Source: Microglena sp. YARC
Lineage: Eukaryota; Chlorophyta; Chlorophyceae; Chlamydomonadales; Chlamydomonadaceae
Assembly: GCA_022414725.1 (NCBI GenBank)
Contig: CM039464.1
Span: 30,816,261-30,880,260, forward strand
Length of the DNA: 64,000 nucleotides
Reading direction: 5' to 3'
The first letter of the stretch is position 1. Each line of letters starts with the position of its first letter. The translations under genes were made by a program, and so were the position numbers. Positions 25,564-36,930 of this stretch are shown in pieces. The notes under the pieces are model-generated. The model had not been told where the DNA came from and did not search any database. It saw nothing but the letters and a program-made list of their open reading frames with translations.

Positions 25564-25660
25564 GGTGACTACTGCTAGCTCTGGCTTATGCAGTGGTGTC
25601 CTTAAACTCACGTCCTGAGAGTGGCGCATTACTCGGATGTAACAATTTCAATTTCAATTT
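25564..25660 (+). mobile_element. 3' end of the Dualen-like LINE
   Basis: GGTGACTACTGCTAGCTCTGG to TAACAATTTCAATTTC. The two other copies (13109-13202, 46366-46462) share only this part, which fixes the 3' boundary of the family; CAATTTCAATTTCAAT looks like a short terminal tandem repeat in place of poly-A. Confidence 0.7.
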
Positions 25661-25900
25661 CGCGCAAGCGCGATGCTTCACCCAACGTTTCAGAATTTGA
25701 AAACATTAACCAGACCCGAGAAAACGATGGCCAAATTCTCAAACAATCATTAAGAGCGCGCAAAAAACGATTAATCGTGCCTAAAAATCACTGGCAACCA
25801 ACCAACAACCAACAACCAACAACCACAAAACACTTCCAATCAACAAACACACAAATCACTGCAGCTGGGGCGGCTGAATTCACGGCAATTTTTTTCTTGT

Positions 25901-26270
25901 GAAGGCTACCTAACAGGGATGTTGAGATGTACCCATGGGTCACCTTGTGATCTCGCAACAACGTATCTGCTCAAATTGGTAAGCGCTACCTACCTACCTT
26001 ATCTCTCTCACGAGAGGTGGCTGATTTCAACCCCACGCTTTCTGTTAGTGAAGGCTGGCCGACAGGGATGTTGAGATGTATCCACGCGTCACCTTGTGAT
26101 TTCGCAACAACGTATCTGCTCAAATTGGTAAGCGCTACCTACCTACCTTAGCTTTCGCATGAGAGGCGGCTGATTTCAACCCCACGCTTTCTGTTAGTGA
26201 AGAATTGCCGACAGGGATGTGGATGTGGACCCATGACTTCCCTTCCGATCGCACAACAACGTATCTGCGG
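25901..26270. repeat. 149-bp tandem repeat, 2.4 copies
   Basis: Units start at 25901, 26050 and 26199, exactly 149 bp apart: GGGATGTTGAGATGTA, CGCAACAACGTATCTGCTCA, GGTAAGCGCTACCTACCTACC, GGCTGATTTCAACCCCACGC. The third unit is partial. It lies directly downstream of the LINE. Confidence 0.85.
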
Positions 26271-26606
26271 TGCTGCACTGTGGACTGCCTAGGCGAGAGC
26301 CTCGGATAAGACACAGAAATCCTAGACGTTTGCAGCTGAAGAGTATGCATTTATCTTCAGATCTTCTCTGCCTCGAACTCAGGGCAATAGCTCGCTCTTT
26401 TTGTTTTTGAAAATATGTGCTCCCTGGTTCCCGTTAGAGTTACGGGAGGATATATAATTGGAAGACGGTGAGCAGCCCAGACAGAGGTAGAGTGGTTGGA
26501 AAAACATGAAACTATCTCAAGAATTGTTACAATGAGCAGGACGGAACAATAAAGTGATAGAAACTGAAAACAAGGTGGTACTGGCAGTACATCGGCGAGC
26601 TGCCCT

Positions 26607-26732
26607 ATTTTTTTTTTTTTTTTAGTTGTGAAAGGATTTTCACCCTAGGAGGTGGGTCTCCCGACACAAACCAGCGACACGGAGGATTCAGTTCGAATGG
26701 TGGTGCCACTCCTACAATATGCAAAGTAGGCA
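26607..26732 (-). mobile_element. Short interspersed element with poly-A tail, copy 2
   Basis: Reverse complement of 12622-12746: T run, AGTTGTGAAAGGATTTTCACC, AGGTGGGTCTCCCGACACAA, GGAGTGGCACC region, ATATTGCAAAGTAGG-like end. It sits 170 bp upstream of the OTU-like gene start and may overlap its promoter. Confidence 0.65.
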
Positions 26733-26899
26733 CACTTAGGGTGTTCCATATGGGGGACCTACTTTTTTTTTGGCAACACCCCAGCAGAGTTGCTAGTCCC
26801 GCTCATGGTTTTCGTTGGGGTTCATGTTTTGGTGGCCGCTTTTTTATGTAATCCTTTTCCGCCGTTTGGGAAACCATCTTTTCTCGTTAATTTTCCGCA

Positions 26900-29800
26900 A
26901 TGGCGTCCAAGATGCTGGACATTATGAGGGGCCTGCAGGCACGCAAGGTGCAGCTGACTGTCCGGTACCTTAGTGAAGATGATATGCTATTGGACGGGTG
27001 CAAGGACGCATGGCAGTCTGCTCGTCCCACGAAACTTCTTGAGTACGCTCCTTTTAGCGTGAGTTGTCTTGATTTCGACATGATTTCATGTAGGATACGT
27101 TGCGGTTTAGAGTTGTAACCCGACTTTGCTTCCGTTTTGTTGTTGATTGCTTCTGACGTTCTTTTTCGTTTCTTTTTCTAGGCCGCCGATCATTCTCCTC
27201 CTGGGTTGGACTTAGTGGCGCACGCTCGCACGGTTTTGGAGGGTCTGAATGACCTCGGCGTGTCTGGGGTGGCGCTTAGCCCTAGTGGGCAGGACGCTGA
27301 CTGCCTCATCCGCGGCTTCTTCTGTGGCCATAGGCATCTGGCCAATGTCCGCGCTATGGTTGACGCGTACTGGAACGATGATGAGGTTGGTGTGAGGTCT
27401 TGGCCCGGTATGTTTCCCTACCTGTTTCTTGATTGTAGTTGGCTCCTAGTGATGGTTGTTTGCATTATTGATTTGTAGCCGCCATTTTCTACGCTAGGTT
27501 TCCGAATCGGCTTACGTGAATAGTGTGATCGTGCTGATTGTGCGCGTTCATTTGTTTCCTTCTCGTTCTGTGTTGCTTGTGGTTGCGCATTCTGATTTGT
27601 GTGTCTTAGATTATGTGTCCTGCTTGTGGTCTTTCGATTTTTTCAAACCGACTGTGGTTACCCGTGTCCATACCTTCGTCTTGTGACTGCTTTGTGTGCG
27701 TATCCTTGTTTATGAGCTGCCGAATTTGTACCTGATGGATGACGGAAGACTGGTAGCCGACCATTCGGTCGAAATCTGATACGCGTTCGGTGCATTCGGT
27801 ATTCGGTGCCGCAGCCCTAAGAAATATTATTAGGGGCCATTTCAGCCATAACCTCCACAGATTCCCCTCGCCGTCACAAGGAGAAGTACTTCGAACAGTG
27901 GTACTATCCGGTCAATTATCTTGCAGGGAGAGGATTTATTTCGTTCATACAATCCGTTTCAGGTGCTAAATTAGTAATGCGTATTAGGAATGAGTTGGCG
28001 GTGGGGAATTACAACGTTACTCCATTTTCATTCCATTTCTGAATTGTTTCGAAGTTACATCACTACCGAATTCTACCGAACAAAATTCGAAATACTAACG
28101 ATTCCGAAATCGAAACCGAACCCGTACACGAACGCGGACGCGAATTGCACGATCATGCTGCTCGGCAGTTTTTGGGTTGTTCGCTTTTATTTGTGTGTGC
28201 TTCTGGTTTATATGTTTTTTTCTGTGTGCTCCTTCTTATTTTGTACCAATACGTATTCTTCCACATGACTTTGATTGTGGTGGCTTCCGTTAGGTGTACT
28301 TCTTGTTCCTCTGTCTTTTTCTTGTACGAATTGCTCTGTCTATCAGTCCACCATTTATAATTCGTTTTTCCATTCTCTGGAGGTTTCACCAAGAACGTGC
28401 GCGACATGCTCATCACGGTTTTGTCGGCCATTGTTGCCCCTACGTCTGAGGTATCAGACAGCTTGCGTGATCTGCGTCGTGAACCCGTCCTTGGAGGTGA
28501 TGCTTTGGACAAGTCGACCATGGGTTATCTGCCCTACACTCTCGCACTGATGCTTGGGGACTTGATCAAGGTCCCTGTGGTTGTTTTGTCGCAGGGGGTA
28601 AGTGTTTGGTTCGTTTTTGAGATGTTTTGCATTGCATTGTTGTTTGTGTATGTATTACTCTGTCTTTTTGTTTTTGTGTTCAGCAAATGTAGTATAAGGA
28701 TTGTTGTGTATTGCTTGGTTGGTTGTGAGCACTGTGGGGTATTGTTATGGTTGTTTTGTTCTGCTTGTGCTTCGATTTGGCTTTGTTTGACAGGTTGTTT
28801 TCTGTCGTGGTTGGGTATTGGTTTTTTTTTTTTTTTTTTTATTCTTACTTTTTGTTTGTGTTTTTCTCAGGCCTCTTCTTCTGAAGCCTTGGCTGGTGCT
28901 TCGGTGTATGCTGTTCACACCAACAAGCTGTTTGATGGAGATTTTTGGGGAGCTGTTAGTTTGGTCCTCGATGGACGTCATTACCATGTGTTTGTCCCGG
29001 ATAAGGACGTATGTGTGGCTCACCAGGTGGACCATGAGGATGTGATGAAGCATGGAGGTGCATTCCCACCCATTGTTTGCCTTCCCATTGTCGCTGCGAA
29101 TGAATGGTGGGGTGCGGTGACAAAATATATGTTTTTCTTCCTGTTTCTACTACTTATTTTCTTTCTGTTTGTGTTTTTTCTTGTTGTGCGACTTGTCTAC
29201 TTCTGTCCTGAGTTGCATAGTTTAGTTGCATTTTTTATTTGTCTTGCCTTGCATGCATGTATCCTTATTATTATTGCCATGTCCTACATTTATATTTGAT
29301 GCCATGCATGTTGTTGTTCCTGAGCCTCCCACGCCGACTAAGGGATCTCTTGGTGGCGGGACTTCTGGTTCTTGTGCTATGAATTTTGCGCTTGCTCTTG
29401 GGTCTGCTGTCCCTGGTCCACGTGCTTCAGGTCTATGTCTGTCTCCAGCTGTTACCACTCCTGTGGTGCATCGTGGGCTTCCCGCTGTGTGCGCCGCTGG
29501 AGGTGTTTTGCCTGTGCGCTTGCCTTCATGTAGATCCCCCCGGTCCACTACAACAACTCCAGTGGATGCTGGTGGCTTCATCCGATCTAAGGGACCTTGT
29601 CCTTCGCGAGTTCCTGCTGGTTTGGAGGCTCATTCTGGGATGGACATTTCGAGTAAGTTGTGTTTGATAATGTTCGTGTTGTGTTGTGTCTAGTTGTATG
29701 TTTACTTGTGGCCTTTTTGAGTTTTATTTTATTCTGCTTGATTGGAATTCCTCTAGTAATCCATGTGTTGTCTCCCTATTATTGCCATATTTTGGACTTG

Positions 29801-31516
29801 TCTGTTTCCCTGCTTGCACAATCATGGTTGTATGCTATTAGTGCTTATGTCTGTGTTGTATTCAAATTATTGTTTTGGCCATAACTTATTCGTTCGGTTT
29901 GGTTAAATTATATTGCTGTGTATTTGCTTTATGCTTCATTTGTTTGTTTGTTAAAATGTTTGTTGACTTTTGTTTGTTTTATTGTACAGGTGGGCGCTAT
30001 TCCTTGCTTCATGATGAGGATGCTATCCATGAGGTTGCTGTTTCTGAAGACTTACGGGCTTCGAAGGCTGTTCGTATGGGAACAGATCGGGCAAGGATCG
30101 CTAGTGTGGAACGTGGCTCTGAGGATGTTCATTCCGGAGGTATGCTTGTTTTCTTGTAGTATTTCTGCTTGTTGCCTTTTGTTGTTCTTGTCGTGTACAT
30201 TTGTGTGTGTCATGTTTCTGCCTTTTATGTTGTTTATGACGGCTTATTAATTCTTGTTGTTGTTCCTGCAGGGGATTGTACTTCTGGAAGTGGTGGGTCT
30301 TCTCAGCGACGGGGTGGTACTTGTCCCAAGAAGAGGAAGCGTAAGCCGAGTGCTGCCAGTCCTAGGAAGGTCATTGATTTGTCTATGTCGCAAGCTGATG
30401 ATGGTGTTGCTTGCGGACGTGCTGCCATTGACCTCTCTATGTCTCAACCAGAAGAAGGCGTTGATGTCTCCTTGCTAACCTCAGGTATGTGGCAATATGT
30501 GGAATGTTTTTGTGCTTAAATTGTTCTGTTGCTTTTTGCTATGTCGCATATCAAGTGATAAGTAAGTCTACATTGAATTACTATTTTGCTCTCATTCGTG
30601 CACTTTGTCAAGGATCTAAATGTCTTCTTTGCTTTGTATTTGCCCTTTTTCATCACTTTTTGTTCCTATGATCTGAATGTGCTTGCTTCATTTTTGCAGG
30701 TCTTGAATCTGTACCGGATGGTGGAGGTGTTGTTCCTAAAGGCTTGGATGATGGACGCATAGTCTTTGATGCTGGCTTTGGCACTGATCTTATGAAAGGC
30801 AAGTTTTTTATTTATTTTTTATTATGTATTATTATCCTGTACGTGTTTTGTATTGCTCCTTCTTGCTTGTTGTTCTGTTGGTTGCTTTGCTTGTGGTTTT
30901 GTTGGTTGCTTATTTTGTAGAGTGTGGTTGCATGTGGGTGGTTGCTTGTTTGTGTCTCGTTTTGTTTTGTGTTGTATTGAATACTTGTTGTTTTTCTTGC
31001 TATTCCTAATTCATGTTTTCTTTATTTGCTCTTGCAGGTTGTGAGCTGTTTGCGGAATTATATGTTGATATGTGCCTTGGCGATATTTTTGAATCTGATG
31101 ATTTGCCTGGTTGTGATGATGAGGGTGATGTTGATGATAGGCATCGTTGTGGTGGTACTGATGATATTGTTGTTGGTACTGTTGATGTGGAGCCCAGGTG
31201 TGATGATGTGGAGCCCAGGTGTGATGATGTTGATCCCAGGTGTGATGATGTGGGCGCTCATTGCCTTGCTGATGTTTTTGTTGACAGCTCTGGTTTGGGT
31301 GGAGGTTGTTGTGCTGAAGGAGCTTCTTGTCTTGTTGCGCCATGTTCTTGCAGTGTTGGATGTGTTGGTTGTTCTCATGTTGCAGGTTCAGGTGGTCATC
31401 AACATGAGAGCGGTTCTAATGTTCTTGTGGATGTGGGTTCAGTTTTTATGGAGTCGGGAAATGTTGATGTTGTTAGTGTTGCATCTCTTGAAGGTTGTGT
31501 TGGAGTGGATGTATGA
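26900..31516 (+). CDS. OTU-like cysteine protease gene with NLS and SIM-like repeats (9 exons)
   Basis: Exons inferred from splice consensus and phase: 26900-27058, 27182-27407, 28383-28597, 28871-29116, 29325-29652, 29990-30139, 30272-30484, 30700-30798, 31038-31516. All nine join in frame to 704 codons. Residues ~85-110 read SPSGQDADCLIRGFF, the D-x-x-C nucleophile block of OTU deubiquitinases (Cys94). Residues ~170-200 (YLPYTLALMLGDLIKVPVVV) match the core following block, and GRHYHVFV supplies the catalytic His (His237-Tyr). A basic PKKRKRK (~460-466) is a nuclear signal; two repeated IDLSMSQ-acidic motifs follow (~475-500). Exon 9 has three 21-bp repeats (EPRCDDV). Role inferred: nuclear ubiquitin/SUMO-linked protease, of host or DNA-transposon origin. 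The exon 4 donor (GTGACA) is the weakest junction. Confidence 0.6.
27408..28382 (+). other. Large intron of the OTU-like gene
   Basis: 975 bp against 120-370 bp for the other introns. Donor CCCG|GTATGT, acceptor CTGGAG|GTTTC. It holds TTCGGT-rich stretches (about 27760-27815, ending GCAGCCCTA) and their CCGAA-rich counterparts (about 28060-28125), consistent with an old hAT-like MITE inserted in the intron, though no complete terminal pair could be defined. Confidence 0.4.
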
Positions 31517-32312
31517 GGGTTAAACGCTGATGATATTTGGTCTGATGCTTCTGAAAGGTGGTCAGATTTGGGTGGCTTGGGTGAATTGGGAGGATTGTCG
31601 GAATTGTGCAAGGGATCGCCTGATTATTTTGAGGAATGGCCAGAATTGGTTGATCTATGGTCTGACGCGGAAGATGGTAGGTTAGACATTGGTGGTTATA
31701 ATGATTTTGTTGACGCGTCTTTTAATCATGTTGATGTTGGTTGCGTTTTGAATGGACTTGGCAGAGTTGAAGGTGGCTTGAATGCTTGTGATGAAGTGCT
31801 TGTTGGCAGTGTTGATGTTGGAGGCGTTTCTAATTGTTGTGATGAGGGTGATGTTTTGCTTCCTTGTGTCAATGTGGATGATGTTGTGGAGCGTGATGTT
31901 TCTGTTGATGTGCCCATACTTACATGTGTTGGTGGTGATGTGCTCATTGGTGTAGATGAGGGTAGCGATGATGTCATGGATGCTTGTACTGATGCATGTG
32001 GGGTTGATGGTATGTCTGATGATTGTGATGAGTATGCTGACATGTTTGGAGACAGTGTAGATGGAGAGGATGTGTGTGTGGATGGAGGAGAAGCTGGTCT
32101 AGTTCCCCCGCATGTGGGGAAGCGTATATTGACTGCTTCTGATTTGATGCAGATATTAGACGACCCATTTTGGGGTTCGACGTTATTGGGTAGGAACATG
32201 AAGATTCATGATTGGGGTTTGTATGATGCATTTGTAAAAAAGAATTTTCCGCATTTTGTAGGATGCTGGGAACCTGATACTTTCATGTGGATGTCTTTTA
32301 TTGCTCATCATA
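31517..32312 (+). pseudogene. In-frame continuation of the OTU-like gene beyond a TGA
   Basis: After TGA at 31514-31516 the same frame stays open to 32353. The composition continues that of exon 9: Asp/Val/Gly/Cys-rich, with DVGGV and CDEGDV repeats. It then changes to an ordered segment with ILTASDLMQIL and NMKIHDWGLYDAFVKKNF. Open reading for 279 codons in the correct frame argues that TGA is a recent nonsense mutation, an assembly error or a recoded codon, not the true end. Coding similarity stops near 32312, where a dispersed repeat begins, so the true 3' end is lost. Confidence 0.5.
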
Positions 32313-32324
32313 CATGGCGCCTAC

Positions 32325-32470
32325 TTTTTTTTGTGCCTACTCGTGCCTACTAGTAGCAGTCCAGAGATACCAACCCACGACCAAACGCACATTCACCACT
32401 ACCCCTGTTGACCATGGCAGACAAGCTCCCTGCCATGGTCGTTAGAGGCGGAATCAAGGAGACATAACTA
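32325..32470. repeat. Dispersed repeat B, copy 1
   Basis: Shares GTGCCTACTAGTAG, GATACCAACCCACGACCAAACG, CCACTACCCCTGTTGACCA and TGGTCGTTAGAGGCGGAATCAAGGAG with 38350-38497. An internal hairpin (CCATGGCAG ... CTGCCATGG) is present. It truncates the OTU-like gene. Confidence 0.7.
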
Positions 32471-32976
32471 GAGAACCACCACGAGGGCAGAAATCCGACA
32501 GTACTTCCCTACAAGGTTTGCTTAGGGCCAGGACGCCAAAATACTAAGGAATCGAACCTCACCACCCCCTTCCTACTCTCACAAGTAGGGTCGGTACAGC
32601 AAGGGTACTGTAGATCACAAGGGATGTAGAACACACCACATTTGTAACTCAGCCTGCGTGTCCTGCGATCTAACGCCGCCCCCTAACCGCTAAGGTAAAC
32701 CTCGGCAAGACAGGAAAAGAGCAATGAACCCGTGGAACTGTGATCTGGGCGATTTTCACGCCCAAACCAGGCCTGGGCGATTTGCACGCCCAGACGCTCG
32801 TGTGGAAAGAGGGAGGGGTGGGGTGGGGGGGTGGGGGGGGGGGGACCAGAAAGTTACAAATATAAGGAGATGAGACTGCAGACAAGGGAATTCGGAGAAG
32901 GGCGTAGGAGGGGGGAGATGAGGGAGGGGGGTACGAAGGGGGAGGAGGGGGTATGAAGGAGGGGAGGGGGAAAGAG
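32471..32976. other. Spacer ending in a purine-rich tract
   Basis: Unique sequence followed, from about 32810, by a G/A-rich low-complexity tract (GGGAGGGG types). The tract continues after the LTR element at 37125-37490, showing that the element inserted into it. Confidence 0.6.
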
Positions 32977-32981
32977 TGGGG

Positions 32982-33279
32982 TATCAGCATGAATAGCGGT
33001 GCTCTCGCTTGTTTTATGTCTTGGTGACTCCTTGTGTACTCCCTTAGAACTATCGGTCCTGACAGTACTATGTCAGCTTCCTGTTGACTGCGTCATCGGT
33101 TCTTCTGACACGCGCTGTCTAGCCTGTACCCTGATCAGGTTCCAGGCTACCGCCCCCTTTCCTCCACTGGTGCCCCTTAATGGGTCTCCTGTGCTTGTAA
33201 CTTATTCTCGTCTCCGCATTTATAGATTGGCGTGCTGCACACACAAAGTCCACTCTCCGGAGTGTTATCCAAGCTGATA
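32982..33279 (+). repeat. 5' LTR
   Basis: 298 bp, TATCAGCATGAATAGCGG to CCAAGCTGATA. The first 173 bp and the last ~16 bp match the 3' LTR; about 109 bp (33155-33263) are absent from the other copy. Confidence 0.85.
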
Positions 33280-34359
33280 GGTTATACGGCCCTTCATTTA
33301 CTACCACAGCTTTGCGATGCAACTTCCGCGAGGACCTCCCGCCATTTTGAGAAACTCCATGACATGGATGGTCTTTCCTGGACGCGCGGGATGCGCAGTA
33401 TCATTCTCAGCGATGGCTGCGACCAAATCCTTCCAACGGAGGAACGGCTCCTCTTGATGATTGGCTAGACGTTTGTGCACCAGCTGCCTCTGCTAGCGGT
33501 CATGAGAGTCCTTCCGCCATCGTGGAAGTAACCCCCCCCGGTCATTCCTCCATCTTCTCTTCTTTTTCCTCCCCTGCCGTCTGTCGCCTCCTCCCGTCTG
33601 TCGTAGATGACTGTGACGTGCAGACTCAAGTCGGCGACTAGCCTGGACATCGGTGGAGATACCCCGTCTTCGTCTGCTCGCGTCCTTGACGTCGCTAACC
33701 TTTCTCCGGTGTTTGAGGCTCTGCCTGCATACCGGAGGTTGCCATGCCGACCAAGCTCCCTGCTGATGTCTACGTCGTCTTTGCCCCCTTTGCTCTGCCC
33801 AGCCGACGGTCGGCTACTGGCATGAGCTTGCGCTCTTAGTGGCTCTGTGCTACCTTCTGGAGAATTTTTTCGATCAAGCTGGCGGATCGCCGGCACTGCT
33901 GTAGGATTCGCCAGAGGAGGACGACCTACGCGTCTGGACCTGGAGATTCTGGAGGTGGTAGGAAGCAGGGGGTATGGTCAGCACCACTACGGGTGCTGCT
34001 CCCTCTACCCCCCAACCGGGTGAGTCGAGCGATAGATGGGGGGACTTGGGATTGACTGATCATCGACGGCGGGATATTAGGACCTTTACATGCCTCGGCT
34101 CTGCTCTTCGCATCCTAGCGATAAATGTTCGAATTCTGCCCTTGCGATTTGCGATTTTCTGCCATTGGTGCGATTTTCTGCACCAGGTGCGACTTGCTGC
34201 ACTGTCATTCTCGTCTCCTTTTTCCCATACCTCAAATCTCGACTTCAACCTAACGCTTCCCCACCTTCTGTGATCCCAGGTCTCGCAGCGCCGGACTTCG
34301 CCCATGCTACAGGCCGCAGTGGACGCCGTCCTGGCCCTAGTCCAGCGGCCGTGGAGGAT

Positions 34360-34857
34360 CTTTGGCATGATATCTTGGTGGATATTTTTCTCTCTTAGGC
34401 TCCTTGTGACCCCTGGGTGCGTTCCGTGGTTCGACAGAGGTTACTACTTTGTCTTCCCGTGCCCCTGGTTCCCCCCTTAGGTGTATGCCTTAGCTACGTG
34501 AGTTTGGGTTCAAGTGTTTGAGTTCTGATAGGGCTTAGGAATTTTTAGTTAAGTGGTATAGAGGCATGGTTGATCTCGATTAGTTGGGGCATGCATGAGT
34601 TGTTGATGATGACACTGCTCAGCATGGTGCTAGTGTGTTATCTGCAATCGCGTGTCATCTAGGGAGACAAGACTCCTTCGGAGCTTTTCTTTGGGGTTGC
34701 ACCTGATGTGTCGTTGTTGCGTTTGTTTGGTTGCCCTTGCTATGTAATCTTAGTATTGGGCAGTCACGCAACAAGCTAGTTAGAAAGGCATTATTTGGTA
34801 GACTGGTTGGGTATTCCCTGGTGAGTAAGGGTTATTATATTTGGGTTTCCAATGTTG
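34360..34857 (+). pseudogene. Copia integrase remnant
   Basis: At 34669-34749 one frame reads KTPSELFFGVAPDVSLLRLF then GCPCYVI, the conserved end of the copia integrase core. About 40 bp later, in a shifted frame, RNKLVRKALFGRLVGYS and SKGYYIW follow, the GYP/KGY block. A DLWHDIL segment near 34360 could be the GAG-pre-integrase LWH motif. Stops and shifts make it non-functional. Confidence 0.7.
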
Positions 34858-36930
34858 CGCCAGTTAGTAGTGAGTAGTGATGTACTCTCTATCTCCAGTT
34901 CAGTTCTAAACTGTCTTTCTGGGTTCTCCCATTAGTATGGGTCCCCGTGCCCGCTTGCATCCCTCCTGTCATCAAACGGTGATATGTTATGTGTTACCGG
35001 TAATTCCCTACGCCCTTTAACAACCCCAATTGTTGTTGGCTGGCCTGGCTGGGATGTATCATTGTTGCATTCTAGACCAGGCCCTGATCTTGCTGTATTG
35101 TGTGTGAAGTTTTAGGGCGGGTGGGAGTTGGATATCCAACTATAATCTTAGCCCTCCTCTATGCCACGTTTTAGCGGTGAAGCTTTAGGATTTAGACAGC
35201 CTTCGATCATAGTGGTACCTGGATCAGGTCCATTGACTAATAGTCGCCAACCTCCGACCACCTCGGATGGCTCGCGGGTGTCTATAATTCCGACGCCTCC
35301 TGTCGTCCCTGGTGGATTACTCGGGTCAAGCCCATGTGATGATGTAGCCGTTGCCGAATGGGTAAGTGATGATCTTGAACACTGGTCTAGCTTGATACTG
35401 CGTATGGCTGGGGTGTTACAGTCAACCCAGGATTCATTGTTTTAGGTGCTGCTGGTTCTCATACGTAGGTTAACATGGCCCTATGTGTGAGTGCCTATTC
35501 CTCAACACCTCCTAGACTGACTTATAGGGTAGTCTAGATTGGTGGAGCGTTACGACGCTTTGTTTAGGCAGCTTCCTTTCAGCTGTCTTTCTTGGTTTTG
35601 GTGGAAGGTGGTACTTAATTCAGACCACCGTTATAGCGTCTTGATGGTTTCTGACTCTTAGTTCCATGGGCAGATGGTTCGTTCGGTGGAGCTCATCATA
35701 TATTAGCTATTTCTTTTTACTCCACACTGTTTTTAGATCACCAGCCCCTCATGTGATTGGAACTTTTTGTGGAGTGTAGTAGTTGTTTCCCTTCGGATTT
35801 TACTGTGAATTGGTGGGCTGGGTAATCTTGCAGTTGTACTTGCAGATGTACCGCCGCTCACGTCTTTCTTGTTCTTCCGAGTGTATTTCAAGCGCCCTTT
35901 CATTCCTTCCTTTGCAGTAAATTCTTTGAAGTCCTTTTTTCTGCGTTTCCTATTTTTCAGGTGGACAATAGGTTTTATGTACTATGGTTGTACAACTACC
36001 CTTCTATTGTTCATTGAACTGTGTTTCCTTTGTTGGTTACAAGTTTCTTGAAAATTTTAACTTCGCATCCTTTGGATTTTTTCAGTTGCTGCAGGTTTGG
36101 TTTGCTTTAGTTAGGCGCTTGGTTTGTCTTGAGTGCACGAGTTCTTTGCGGTGCGATACCCACCTCTTAGACTGTTTTTCGTTAGTGCCGTAGCTGGGGA
36201 TTTATGATAATTAACTTTCATACATCTTCTTTCTTCCATCTTTGAGTGAGAAACCAGTTCATCATGGTTTTTTCATCCCAACCTAGTCATGAATTCTATG
36301 CTAAGAATAGTTTTTAAGGTAGTGGATTTTCCATCGACTTTTTTTTTCCATCGTAGTCTTTAGTGTCCTCTTGTCTGCGTCCTTTAGGTTTTGATTCTCT
36401 CGTGTGCTGCTCTCACACGATATTTCAATCCGTCTCTTTGGTTATCATTGATTGGCGTTAGGTTCCTATTCTCGGATCAGGTTTTCTATACCGTTGTTCC
36501 CCAACTCTGATATACGATTTTTTTTTTCAGTCTTCTCTTTAGGTTAAGTTCTCGGTTCTTTCAGTCACCGTTGTTCCCCTTCCTTTGGTATTAGGATTGA
36601 TTTCTGTTTGGCCTCCCTGTGATTTTCTGGTTTGGTGCCTACTATTCTGGATGAATAGTATTTTTGCGCTTACCATGGATGGTTACATTTCCATTTTGGT
36701 CTCAGCTCAGCTCGGTATGACCCAAGTTTTTTGCTGCTACATTTTCGGAGTACTACAGTGGTTTTTGGTTCATCCTTTCTCATCCTTTTATTTTAGACAA
36801 GGCTTTCTTCTGGTTTCCTGTTTTTTCGCCGTTCCTTAATAACTTTTGTTTCCTACCAGTTTATGATTCTATGTCCCCAGTGCCATAGGTGGAGTACTAG
36901 TATTGTATGTCACCTGCGTCATAGGTGGAG

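Larger units (their letters stand above)
19865..25660 (+). mobile_element. Decayed Dualen/RandI-like non-LTR retrotransposon
   Basis: Domains in order on the plus strand: reverse transcriptase, a long unassigned middle region, RNase H, a Cys/His finger, a restriction-like endonuclease-like C-terminal domain, then a 3' end with CGGATGTAACAATTTCAATT. Separate copies of that 3' end exist at 13109-13202 and 46366-46462. Having both RNase H and an R2-type C-terminal nuclease is the mark of the Dualen/RandI clade, whose full members also carry an AP endonuclease; any such part would be lost here by 5' truncation. The copy is dead: in-frame TAA at 20389-20391, frameshifts near 21560, 22780, 24305 and 24925, and a 340-bp insertion at 23888-24227. 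Clade assignment rests on domain layout, not on a tree. Confidence 0.75.

Noticed and set aside
31011..32231. Minus-strand Ser/Thr/Pro- and His/Asn-rich frames opposite exon 9 of the OTU-like gene
   Set aside because: They are antisense shadows of the Asp/Val-rich coding strand, where splice phases and composition support the plus-strand gene.
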